Shown here: piece after piece, positions 8,972-17,800 of the stretch
Numbering within the stretch: the first letter of the stretch is position 1
Layout of the letters: the number at the start of each line of letters is the position of its first letter
DNA from: Bradyrhizobium frederickii
GTDB taxonomy: Bacteria > Pseudomonadota > Alphaproteobacteria > Rhizobiales > Xanthobacteraceae
DNA: 64,000 nucleotides
NCBI RefSeq assembly: GCF_004570865.1
Contig: NZ_SPQS01000026.1
Span: forward strand, 1-64,000
Direction: 5' to 3'
The notes under the pieces: generated by a model
The model's input: only the letters and a program-made list of their open reading frames with translations
What the model was told of the DNA's origin: nothing
The model's database searches: none
Made by a program: the position numbers and the translations under genes

Positions 8972-9699
8972 CAGTGGAACATCCGCACGTCTTGGGATTG
9001 ATAGCCTTGTCCCGGCGTCAAAAACCGCCGGAGCTGTTCCCGCCCCTGATCCTGGGCGGATGCGCGCTGCGCCGCTTCAAGGCTCTGCGCCCTGCCCTGG
9101 GCCGCCACGGCAGCCGTGAGATCGGCGAGTTGCTGGGCCTGGAGCGCGAGAATTTGATTGCCGGCTTGCGTCGCCTGAAGGGCGCCACTGGCACCTTGGC
9201 TTGATGTCACCAATGCGGACGTCTGGATGCGGTTGGTGTCGAGGTTGCCGACGACGCCTGCTTGGACGCGGAGCGCGTCCTGCAATGCGGCGACTGAGTT
9301 CTGCCATCTCGACTGCGCGTTTATGACCAACGCCTGGTTGGACTGGCTGCTGGCAGCTGGCGCATAGCTAGTCGAGAAGGCGCGATCGATCTGCTGGACG
9401 TCGTAGGCGATCCGCTGAGCCTGGGCCAACAGCAGCTGGGTCCGCTGAATAGATGATTGCAATTGCTGCAGCGACGAGTACGGCAGGTTTGCCAGATTCT
9501 TGGCCTGATTGATCAGCATCTGCGCCTCGTTCTGTAACGAGGTGATCTGATTGTTGATCTGCTGGAGCTCTCGGGCCGCGGTGAGGACGTTCTGAACGTA
9601 GTTATTTGGATCGAAGACAATGAGCGCCCGTGCGGGCACCGTGACGACAAGCGTCAGAGCAACGGTACCAGCCGTCAGCAACAGACCAAGACGCCTCAT
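8971..9699 (-). CDS. trbJ: Conjugal transfer protein TrbJ (VirB5-like)
   Basis: A 242-residue secreted pilus-associated protein. The signal peptide covers residues 1-26 (LLLTAGTVALTLVVTVPARA), followed by the diagnostic LIVFDPNNYVQNVLTAAREL and long alpha-helical, Gln-rich segments with coiled-coil character (LQQINNQITSLQNEAQMLIN). Its start overlaps the trbE stop (ATGA). No lesion was seen. Confidence 0.92.
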   Translation of the reverse strand: MRRLGLLLTAGTVALTLVVTVPARALIVFDPNNYVQNVLTAARELQQINNQITSLQNEAQMLINQAKNLANLPYSSLQQLQSSIQRTQLLLAQAQRIAYDVQQIDRAFSTSYAPAASSQSNQALVINAQSRWQNSVAALQDALRVQAGVVGNLDTNRIQTSALVTSSQGASGALQATQAGNQILALQAQQLADLTAAVAAQGRAQSLEAAQRASAQDQGREQLRRFLTPGQGYQSQDVRMFH

Positions 9700-12137
9700 A
9701 GCGATTTCTCCAGATTGACGAGGTTGGGGATCAGGTCAGTGGCCCAGGCGATGCCGCGGTGCTGAAGCCATGCCGGCACGAACCCCTCAGGCCCATGTTC
9801 GGCGAGCAGCCGCGCGATGGCGACCTGGTCCGTCTTGGAGGAGGCTGCCGCAAAGGCGAGCGCGACCTCGCCAAGGCCGAGTTCGAACATCCGGTTGCCG
9901 CGACGGGACTGGCAGTAATAGTCGCGCTTGGGCGTTGCCCGGCTCAGAAGCTCAATCTGGCGGTCATTGAGGCCGAAGCGACGGTAGATGGCCGTGATCT
10001 GCGGTTCGATCGCTCGTTCGTTCGGCAGCAACAAACGTGTCGGGCAGCTTTCGATGATCGCCGGCGCGATCGCAGAGCCATCGATGTCAGAAAGCGACTG
10101 GGTGGCGAAAATAACCGATGCGTTCTTCTTCCGAAGCGTCTTCAGCCACTCCCGGAGCTGGCCGGCAAAATCCTCGTCGTCGAGGGCAAGCCAGCCTTCA
10201 TCGACAATAAGAAGAGTCGGTCGGCCGTCGAGACGGTCGCCGATCCGATGAAAGAGGTAAGCCAGCACGGCCGGTGCCGCGCTCGTTCCGATCAACCCTT
10301 CGGTCTCAAATGCCTGGACCGAGGCCTCACCGAGCCGCTCGAATTCGGCATCGAGCAGGCGCCCAGTGGCGCCACCCAAGCAGTAAGGTTGCAAGGCACG
10401 TTTCAGGGAGTTCGATTGCAGGAGGACCGATAGGCCGGTCAGCGTCCGTTCCTGCCTCGGCGCCGATGCGAGAGACGTCAGCGCCGACCACAGATGATCC
10501 TTGACCTCCGGGGTGATCTCGACCTTTTCCCGCGCCAGGATCGCTCCGATCCATTCCGTGGCCCATCCGCGCTCGGAAGGGTCGTCGATCCAGGCCAGCG
10601 GCTGCAATGCAACGGATTGGTCGTCTCCGTCCGACAACGCGCCGCCGAGATCGTGCCAATCACCGCCCATGGCGAGCGCGGCGGCCCGGATCGAGCCGCC
10701 GAAATCGAATGCAAACACCTGAGAGCTCGGGTAACGGCGAAACTGGAGCGCCATCAGGGCCAGCAGCACCGACTTTCCAGCGCCTGTCGGTCCCACCACC
10801 AGGGTATGACCGACGTCACCGACATGGAGCGAGAATCGGAATGGTGTTGATCCCTCGGTCTTGCCAAACAGGAGCGGCGGCCCCTTGAAGTGGAAATCCC
10901 TCGGCTCACCGGCCCATACGGCCGACATCGGGATCATGTGGGCGAGGTTGAGCGTCGAAACCGGCGGCTGACGCACATTGGCGTAGACGTGCCCGGGCAG
11001 ACTGCCGAGCCAGGCTTCGACGGCGTTCACCGTCTCGATCATGCAGGTGAAATCGCGCCCCTGAATGACCTTCTCGACCAGACGGAGCTTTTCATCCGCA
11101 GCATTGGGATCGCGGTCCCACACTGTGATAGTCGCCGTAACAAAGGCTTGTCCGATCTGATCCGACCCCAGTTCCTGCAGTGCCGCGTCGGCATCAAGCG
11201 CCTTGTTGTGAGCGTCGGTATCGAGAAGCGTCGACGCCTCGTTGGTCATGACCTCCTTGAGAATGGCGCCGATGGACTTTCTCTTGGCGAACCACTGCCG
11301 ACGAATTTTGGTCAGCAACTTGGTGGCATCGATCTTGTCGAGCATGATCGCCCGAGTCGACCAGCGATAGGAGAATGCCAGGCGATTCAAGTCGTCCAGA
11401 ATTCCCGGCGTCGTCGCGCCGGGAAAGCCGACTATCGTGAGAACACGCAGGTTCGCTGAACCCAACATCGGCTCGAGCCCGCCGGTCAACGGCTGGTCGG
11501 CCAACAATGCATCGATGTACATGGGAATTTCGGGCACACGGACGCGATGACGCTTGGTCGAAATCGTCGAGTGCAGGTAGGTCAGCGTGTCCTGATCATC
11601 TAGCCAGGCGCGTTCGGGCATGAATCCTTCAACAAGCTGCAGCACGCGGTTGGTTTGATCGATGAACCCACGGAGCACCTCGCGCGCATCGGCTCCGACG
11701 GTGCGATCGCGACCCTCATAGAGTAGTCGCTCTGCCCTCGCGGCCCCCTCCTCCGGGGGCAGATATAGGAAGGTCAGGAAATAGCTGGACTCATAGTGGG
11801 CACCAGCCTCTTCGAACTGAGCCCTACGTTCCGCGTCAACCAGCGCGGACGCGACGTCCGGAAAGGTGCTCGGCGGGTATGCCCCCGCAAAATGACGCTG
11901 CGCCTCGACGAAGACGGCCCAGCCGGATCCCAGTCGACGCAGGGCGTTGTTCAGACGGCCGGCGACGGCGACGAGTTCGGCCGGTACCGCGCTATCGAGG
12001 TCAGGTCCTCGGAACTTTGCCGTCCGTTGGAATGAACCGTCCTTGTTGAGGATGATTCCCTCGTCGACCAGAGCTGCCCAAGGCAGGAAGTCGGCGAGAC
12101 GCGCGTTGGAATGGCGATATTCGGCAAGGTTCATCAT
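9696..12137 (-). CDS. trbE: Conjugal transfer ATPase TrbE (VirB4-like)
   Basis: An 813-residue cytoplasmic ATPase that powers pilus assembly and substrate transfer. The N-terminal CagE/TrbE/VirB4 domain is followed by a P-loop at about residue 455 (VVGPTGAGKSVLLALMAL), then PTLLIVDEGWLALDDEDF (Walker B) and SVIFATQSLSDIDGSAIAP. The start at 12137 (MMNLAEYRHSNARLADFLPW) matches the family and lies 10 bases after trbD. A longer frame to 12320 runs into trbD and has unnatural composition. Confidence 0.94.
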   Translation of the reverse strand: MMNLAEYRHSNARLADFLPWAALVDEGIILNKDGSFQRTAKFRGPDLDSAVPAELVAVAGRLNNALRRLGSGWAVFVEAQRHFAGAYPPSTFPDVASALVDAERRAQFEEAGAHYESSYFLTFLYLPPEEGAARAERLLYEGRDRTVGADAREVLRGFIDQTNRVLQLVEGFMPERAWLDDQDTLTYLHSTISTKRHRVRVPEIPMYIDALLADQPLTGGLEPMLGSANLRVLTIVGFPGATTPGILDDLNRLAFSYRWSTRAIMLDKIDATKLLTKIRRQWFAKRKSIGAILKEVMTNEASTLLDTDAHNKALDADAALQELGSDQIGQAFVTATITVWDRDPNAADEKLRLVEKVIQGRDFTCMIETVNAVEAWLGSLPGHVYANVRQPPVSTLNLAHMIPMSAVWAGEPRDFHFKGPPLLFGKTEGSTPFRFSLHVGDVGHTLVVGPTGAGKSVLLALMALQFRRYPSSQVFAFDFGGSIRAAALAMGGDWHDLGGALSDGDDQSVALQPLAWIDDPSERGWATEWIGAILAREKVEITPEVKDHLWSALTSLASAPRQERTLTGLSVLLQSNSLKRALQPYCLGGATGRLLDAEFERLGEASVQAFETEGLIGTSAAPAVLAYLFHRIGDRLDGRPTLLIVDEGWLALDDEDFAGQLREWLKTLRKKNASVIFATQSLSDIDGSAIAPAIIESCPTRLLLPNERAIEPQITAIYRRFGLNDRQIELLSRATPKRDYYCQSRRGNRMFELGLGEVALAFAAASSKTDQVAIARLLAEHGPEGFVPAWLQHRGIAWATDLIPNLVNLEKSL

Positions 12138-12147
12138 GATCGAGAGC

Positions 12148-12411
12148 TCAAGCGTCGAGATGACCGGGAATCCGCAGATGTCGGCGCACGACATCGACGA
12201 AGGCGGGGTCGCGCTTGGCGGCCCAGACGGCGGCCATGTGGCCGACGAACCAGAGGACGAGACCCGCGATCCAGAGCCGCAGTCCAAGGCCCAAGGCTGC
12301 CGCAAGCGTGCCGTTGACAATCGCGACCGACCGCGGCGCGCCGCCCATCAGGATTGGCTCAGTGAGCGCGCGGTGAACGGGTACGACAAAGCCTGCGACC
12401 TGATCTTCCAT
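12148..12411 (-). CDS. trbD: Conjugal transfer protein TrbD (VirB3-like)
   Basis: An 87-residue inner-membrane protein: VHRALTEPILMGGAPRSVAIVNG, then two adjacent hydrophobic helices (LAAALGLGLRLWIAGLVLWFVGH) and RDPAFVDVVRRHLR, the standard VirB3/TrbD layout. The ATG at 12411 shares one base with the trbC stop (TGATG), indicating coupled translation. Confidence 0.92.
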   Translation of the reverse strand: MEDQVAGFVVPVHRALTEPILMGGAPRSVAIVNGTLAAALGLGLRLWIAGLVLWFVGHMAAVWAAKRDPAFVDVVRRHLRIPGHLDA

Positions 12412-12734
12412 CAGATCACCAGGCCGCCGCCGAAGGAGAAGAACGACAGGAAGAAGCTCGAGGCCGCGAACGCGATCGACAGACCGAACACGATCTGGAT
12501 CAGCCTGCGGAAACCACCTGACGAGTCCCCGAAGGCCAGCGTGAGCCCGGTCACGACGATGATGATGACGGCGATGATTTTGGCGACCGGCCCCTCCACC
12601 GACTGCAGAATCTGATTGAGCGGCTGCTCCCACGGCATGTTTGAGCCAGCCGCCCACGCCGGAGCCGTCGTCAAAAGCACTATGCCGGACGCGGCGAGTG
12701 TTGCGGCCCGAAGAACTGGAAATTCCAAACGCAT
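12411..12734 (-). CDS. trbC: Conjugal transfer protein TrbC (VirB2-like pilin)
   Basis: A 107-residue major pilin precursor. The signal peptide ends around AWAAGSNMPWEQPLNQIL, followed by two hydrophobic helices (KIIAVIIIVVTGLTLAFG and LIQIVFGLSIAFAASSFFLSFF). The ATG at 12734 sits one base after the trbB stop with MRLEFPVLRAATLAASG, a typical signal-peptide start; the longer frame upstream overlaps trbB. Some TrbC pilins are cyclised by TraF, and a TraF-like peptidase is present at 24087-24599. Confidence 0.9.
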   Translation of the reverse strand: MRLEFPVLRAATLAASGIVLLTTAPAWAAGSNMPWEQPLNQILQSVEGPVAKIIAVIIIVVTGLTLAFGDSSGGFRRLIQIVFGLSIAFAASSFFLSFFSFGGGLVI

Positions 12735-12735
12735 G

Positions 12736-13698
12736 TCAGTCTCCTGCTGGTGAAAGGCTGTAGTCGCCGGCAGCACCAAGCCCTCTGACGAGGGCGAGCT
12801 CGGCGAGGCGACGGTCAGCGCCGCGCCCCGCAAGTACGGCGACGAGGTTGATTGTCTCGGCGATCAGGGCGCGCGGAACCGTGATGACGGCTTCCTGGAT
12901 GAGTTGCTCGAGCCGCCGCAGCGCACCGAGTGCGGTGCCGGCATGAATGGTCCCGATGCCGCCGGGATGGCCGGTGCCCCAAGCCTTGAGCAGATCGAGT
13001 GCTTCAGCGCCGCGGACCTCACCGATCGGAATGCGATCGGGACGCAATCGCAGTGACGAGCGAACGAGGTCCGAGAGCGTCGCCACGCCATCTTTGGTCC
13101 GCAACGCCACAAGATTTGGCGCTTTGCACTGAAGTTCGCGGGTATCCTCGATCAGCACGACGCGATCGGAGGTCTTTGCCACCTCGGCCAGGAGCGCATT
13201 CGTCAATGTGGTCTTGCCGGTCGATGTCCCACCGGCCACAAGAATGTTCTTCCGTCCGGCGACCGAGTTTTTCAGTATTTCGGCCTGCGCCGAGGTCATG
13301 ATCGCCTTGGCGACGTAGTCGTCGAGCGTAAACACGGCGACCGCAGGCTTGCGGATAGCGAACGCCGGTGCAGCAACGACCGGAGGCAAGAGGCCCTCGA
13401 AGCGCTCGCCGGTCCCAGGCAGTTCGGCCGAAACGCGGGGCGAGCCAGCATGCACTTCCGCACGGACGTGGTGCGCTACCAGCCGAACAATGCGCTCACC
13501 ATCCGCCGCGGATAGAGTTTCGCCGGTGTCAATCAGGCCATTCGACAACCGATCGATCCACAGTCGCCCATCTGGGTTGAGCATCACCTCGATGACCGCT
13601 TCATCTTCGAGGTAACCGGCGATCGCCGTGCCAAGCGCGCTACGCAGCATTCGCGCGCCGCGCGAATTCGTCTCCGATTGAAAGGAATGGATTGCCAC
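12736..13698 (-). CDS. trbB: Conjugal transfer ATPase TrbB (VirB11-like)
   Basis: A hexameric secretion ATPase of about 320 residues. Family blocks are the N-terminal VIEVMLNPDGRLWIDRLSNG, Walker A LVAGGTSTGKTTLTNALL, the Asp box VVLIEDTRELQ, Walker B RPDRIPIGEVRG and the His box GHPGGIGTIHAG. GTG at 13698 (VAIHSFQSETNSRGARML) is preferred over the longer frame to 13761 because related proteins begin there. It is the first gene of the trb operon; its promoter must lie in 13699-13873. Confidence 0.92.
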   Translation of the reverse strand: MAIHSFQSETNSRGARMLRSALGTAIAGYLEDEAVIEVMLNPDGRLWIDRLSNGLIDTGETLSAADGERIVRLVAHHVRAEVHAGSPRVSAELPGTGERFEGLLPPVVAAPAFAIRKPAVAVFTLDDYVAKAIMTSAQAEILKNSVAGRKNILVAGGTSTGKTTLTNALLAEVAKTSDRVVLIEDTRELQCKAPNLVALRTKDGVATLSDLVRSSLRLRPDRIPIGEVRGAEALDLLKAWGTGHPGGIGTIHAGTALGALRRLEQLIQEAVITVPRALIAETINLVAVLAGRGADRRLAELALVRGLGAAGDYSLSPAGD

Positions 13699-13873
13699 CG
13701 TCGCCCCCACCGAATCAGGGCATCCAGGGCCCTCAGATGGGATGATTAGAAAAGGCACCAACGGACGTGGCGCAACAAGCGCTTTTGGTGATCGTAGAGC
13801 AGCGTAGAAAAAGAAAGTCCGAGAACCGGCAATTGAGACTACTCAATTGTCTCGGTTCGCCGCGAGTTGCTGT

Positions 13874-15208
13874 TCACCACTCCGCATCGTCATCCGCGGG
13901 CAGGAGAATCACCGAATCCTCATACAACCCAACTGACTCGGCAGCGTAGGAAACATCAGCCGGCTTGAGGAAAAGGACTGAGTTCATCCACGAAGCGATA
14001 GATCGGCCCCAGGGCAGCGCGTACCAGACCAGCGCCGCGATCTGCAGCGCTACGTTGAGACCGAACGCAACTTGATAGGCTTGGACGGTCCTATGGCCTT
14101 CATTCGTGGGCCATTGCTCCAGGATCAAGCCTGTCGCGTATTGTGCCAGAAAGGCCCAGCCAAAGTGCAGGACGTTCAAAGCGCCATTGGCACGACCGGC
14201 CAGTTCCGGCGGAAAGTAATCCGCTATCACCGCGAAGCTGACCACGGTTGCCGTTCCGAAAATTGCGACAATGGACCAGGGCAAGATGGACGGCAGAGGC
14301 GCTCGCAGGATCAGGACCACCTCGGCTGCGATAAACAGCATTGCAACCATCGCAAATATCGTCTCCGCCCCGATTCCAGCTCGTTTGATGTAGTGGACCA
14401 TCATGCCGAACAACCAGGCACCGCCGCTCAATACGATGGACATGATGAAAAGCCGTCCGACCACGGCTGTGTGATCGAACCTCTCTACGTCCATTAGCCA
14501 CGGCGACACCCACAATCCCTGCAGAGACCAGGCCGATCCAACGCAAGTCGCTGACAACGGAGCAATACGCCAGAAACGCCTGTCGCGGAAAACGGAGCTG
14601 AGGGTCGCGGGAATTGATACTGTTGATGGGATGATGACTCGTTCAGGCACCACGAGATAGATGAGGATGGCGGTAGCACCGGTAGCGACCGCCAGAATCT
14701 CAAAGAGCTGTCGCCAGCCCATCCAGGCGAGCAGATGCTCGGCAGGAGCCGTAGCGGTCACCGCTCCTAGCGATCCCAACATGATCATGTAGCCATTCAG
14801 CAAGGCAACTTGTTGCCTGGGGAACCAAAGGATGATGGACTTCAGTCCTGCCGTCAGCGCCGCCGCCACGCCAAGCCCGATCATTGCACGCGCGATCAAC
14901 ATCGACAGGAAACCGGTCGATACCGCGAACAGTCCGGCGCCGACTGCTGCGACCAGAAGCAGAACACTCTGAACGCGACGTGGACCGAAGCGGTCCAACA
15001 ATATGCCGATGGGGATCTGAGCCGCCGCGAAGACCAAGAAATAGACTGACGTAAGCAGTCCAAGGTCGGCAGTCCCAAGCCCGGTATCGGAGCTGAGCTG
15101 GCCGGCGATCAAAGCGTTGATCGTTCGAAACAGATACGAAAGATAATGCCCCGCGGCAAAAGGAAGAAAAACGCGCGCGATCCGACGCCATGCTATTGAG
15201 ATTTGCAT
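13874..15208 (-). CDS. MFS transporter
   Basis: A 444-residue inner-membrane transporter of the major facilitator superfamily, with about 12 hydrophobic helices. The loop 2-3 signature appears as GILLDRFGPRRVQ and ARAMIGLGVAAAL follows. The substrate cannot be told from sequence; the layout resembles small-molecule/organic-acid porters. It lies on the transfer strand between the CopG-type gene and trbB, which are usually adjacent in related elements, so it looks like cargo. Gaps on both sides (about 135 and 175 bases) suggest its own promoter. Confidence 0.88.
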   Translation of the reverse strand: MQISIAWRRIARVFLPFAAGHYLSYLFRTINALIAGQLSSDTGLGTADLGLLTSVYFLVFAAAQIPIGILLDRFGPRRVQSVLLLVAAVGAGLFAVSTGFLSMLIARAMIGLGVAAALTAGLKSIILWFPRQQVALLNGYMIMLGSLGAVTATAPAEHLLAWMGWRQLFEILAVATGATAILIYLVVPERVIIPSTVSIPATLSSVFRDRRFWRIAPLSATCVGSAWSLQGLWVSPWLMDVERFDHTAVVGRLFIMSIVLSGGAWLFGMMVHYIKRAGIGAETIFAMVAMLFIAAEVVLILRAPLPSILPWSIVAIFGTATVVSFAVIADYFPPELAGRANGALNVLHFGWAFLAQYATGLILEQWPTNEGHRTVQAYQVAFGLNVALQIAALVWYALPWGRSIASWMNSVLFLKPADVSYAAESVGLYEDSVILLPADDDAEW

Positions 15209-15344
15209 GCTGGCCCTTCTTGCTCCTCAGCTCATTCGAGCCGATAGCGCGTCCAGCTTTTTGTCAGTTGGGCTAAATCTCTGCGGTCGTAGGCTGGCGT
15301 AGAATAAGGAGGGGCCGACGCGATATCGTATTGAGGACCCTCAG

Positions 15345-15770
15345 TCAGGTTTCGTCGGCCGGTTCGTGACGGCGGATATCTTCCGGAATCTCGCGGAGGA
15401 AGCTTTGCCCCTTTTGCAGCCGGCGCCCGAGCGTTTCGACAAATCCCTCAAAGCGTTCCCTGCCCTTTATCTGTGCGGCCGCCTGCGAATCGTTGGGCAA
15501 CGGTGGCGTGATCGTCAGCCAGAAACGAATGAAGAGGGCCAAAGTCTCGGCCGTCAAACCGACGTCGCGCTCCAGCCTCTGCATCTGACGCGACATCCGG
15601 TCCAGGCGGCGGGTAAACGCTGCCTCCCGTCTGTCCGCGCCATCAGGTGACAAAAATGAAACGACGGCCGCTTCCACGATCGCAGACCGGGAAAGTTTCT
15701 TGCGATCGGCCAGTTCCGAGATTTGCTTCAGGAGCTCCGGCGGGAAATACACATTCATCCGGTCGCGCAT
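15345..15770 (-). CDS. CopG/ribbon-helix-helix transfer regulator
   Basis: A 141-residue protein. The N-terminal ribbon-helix-helix (MNVYFPPELLKQISELADRK, then LSRSAIVEAAVVSFL) is a DNA-binding CopG-type domain; the rest is helical (RRLDRMSRQMQRLERDVGLT) with an Arg/Glu-rich tail. It starts 6 bases after the traG stop and is the usual companion of traG in these conjugation modules, probably an accessory or autoregulator of transfer. Target site unknown. Confidence 0.85.
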   Translation of the reverse strand: MRDRMNVYFPPELLKQISELADRKKLSRSAIVEAAVVSFLSPDGADRREAAFTRRLDRMSRQMQRLERDVGLTAETLALFIRFWLTITPPLPNDSQAAAQIKGRERFEGFVETLGRRLQKGQSFLREIPEDIRRHEPADET

Positions 15771-15776
15771 GTTGCG

Positions 15777-17764
15777 TCAGAGCTCCATACCGTCATTCGG
15801 GTCCATGGCGACCTGACGGGCGACGCCACGCATCTGTTGACGTAGTAGACGGGATTGACGGACGGCGTCCTCATCGTCATCAAGGACGACAGCAAACTCC
15901 TGTGCCGGCGTCGGTTCGGTCGTCTCCTTGACGATCGCAATGTGATCGGGGAGTTCAGGCTCACGACGGAGGCCGCTGTTCGCCGCGTCTTCCTCTCCTT
16001 GCCCCCTCTCGGTTGGAAGTGGCACCGGCCTCAGCGTTCCGGCCGTTGACCATCCGTCCGTTCGCGATGACCGACCGGATGTCGCCGGATCGGGCGGCGG
16101 CAAGACCCGCTCGCTAAACCGCCGATCCTCATAGTAGCGCACCTTCTTCCCCCGGATCGGCGGCGTGCCTGCCACCATCACGATTTCGTCCATCGGCGAA
16201 AGCTGCATGACTTCGCCAGGGGTCAGCAGCGGTCTTGCCGTCTCCTGCCGAGAGACCATGAGGTGGCCCAGCCAGGGGTTCAACCTGTGCCCGGCATAGT
16301 TTTTCATCGCGCGCATCTCCGTCGCCGTACCCAAGGCGTCGGACACGCGTTTGGCGGTTCGCTCGTCATTGGTCGCGAAGCTGACTCGGACGTGACAATT
16401 GTCGAGGATCGCATTGTTGGGCCCATAGGCCTTCTCGATCTGATTGAGCGATTGCGCGATCAGGAAACTTTTGATGCCGTACCCCGCCATGAAGGCGAGT
16501 GCGGACTCGAAGAAGTCGAGACGCCCCAGCGCCGGGAACTCGTCAAGCATCATCAGGACTCGATGTCGACGATCGCGGGCGTGCAAGTCCTCGGTCAGGC
16601 GCCGGCCGATCTGGTTCAACACCAGACGGATGAGGGGCTTGGTCCGCGAAATATCGGAGGGAGGCACCACCAGGTAGAGCGTCGTTGGGCGGCTATCTGC
16701 GATCAGATCCGCGATCCGCCAGTCGCATCGGCAGGTCACCTTGGCCACGACGGGATCGCGGTACAGCCCCAGGAAAGACATCGCCGTCGACAGGACGCCC
16801 GAACGTTCGTTCTCCGACTTGTTGAGCAGTTCGCGCGCGGTCGAGGCGACCACGGGATGAGCGCCCTGCTCGCCCAGGTGTGGGGTGGTCATCATCGCCT
16901 TCAGCGTCGCCTCGATGGGCCGCTTCGGGTCGGACAGGAAGGCGGCGACGCCGGCCAAAGTCTTGTCCGACTCGGCATAGAGGACGTGGAGGATGGCGCC
17001 GACCAGGAGCGAATGACTGGTCTTCTCCCAATGGTTCCGCTTGTCGAGCGAACCTTCAGGGTCAACCAGGACATCGGCGACATTCTGGACGTCGCGAACC
17101 TCCCATTCCCCACGCCGGACCTCAAGGAGCGGATTGTAGGCCGAAGACTTTGGGTTGGTCGGGTCGAATAGCAGGACGCGGCCATGTCGCGAGCGGAAGC
17201 CGGCGGTCAGTTGCCAGTTCTCACCCTTGATGTCGTGAACGATGGCCGATCCGGGCCAAGCCAGCAACGAAGGAACGACGAGGCCGACACCTTTGCCCGA
17301 CCGGGTGGGCGCAAAACACAATACGTGCTCCGGTCCGTCATGGCGGAGGTAGTCATGGTCGAGCTTGCCGAGCACCACGCCATCCGGACCGAGAAGTCCG
17401 GCCACTCGAACCTCTTCCGCACCGGCCCAGCGCGCCGAGCCATAAGTCTCGACGTTCTTGGCTTCGCGCGCCCGCCGGACCGACATGCCGATCGCCACCG
17501 CGATCGAAACGAAGGTCCCCGACGCCGCGATGAAGGCTCCCTCAACAAAGACCTGAGGCGCATAGGCATCATAGACGAACCACCACCAGAAGAAGACCGG
17601 GGGGGGTAATAGACCTTGAAGCCCAAGAGTTCGAACCATGGCCGCCCAAGCTCCGGTTGATAGGCAAGCCGCCAGGCCGTCCATTCTGTTGCTCCCCAGA
17701 TGGCGATCAAGACGATCAGGCCGACAACGATGACCTGTCCCCAGAGGATCTTGGTTCCCGACAT
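15777..17764 (-). pseudogene. traG: Coupling protein TraG (VirD4-like), frameshifted
   Basis: A type IV coupling ATPase that links the relaxosome to the Trb channel. The N-terminus (MSGTKILWGQVIVVGLIVLIAIWG, first membrane helix, to LLGFKVYYPP) is in one frame and the remainder (PVFFWWWFVYDAYAPQVFVEG onward) in another. The switch is at a run of eight C (minus strand) at 17606-17599; nine would restore the frame. Downstream are LCFAPTRSGKGVGLVVPSLL (Walker A) and VLMMLDEFPALG (Walker B). About 660 residues if corrected. This may be a true lesion, a phase-variable tract or a sequencing error; everything else is intact. Confidence 0.85.
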
Positions 17765-17800
17765 CCCGAACGTCCTTCCGCAACTGAATTGGAAAGATTG

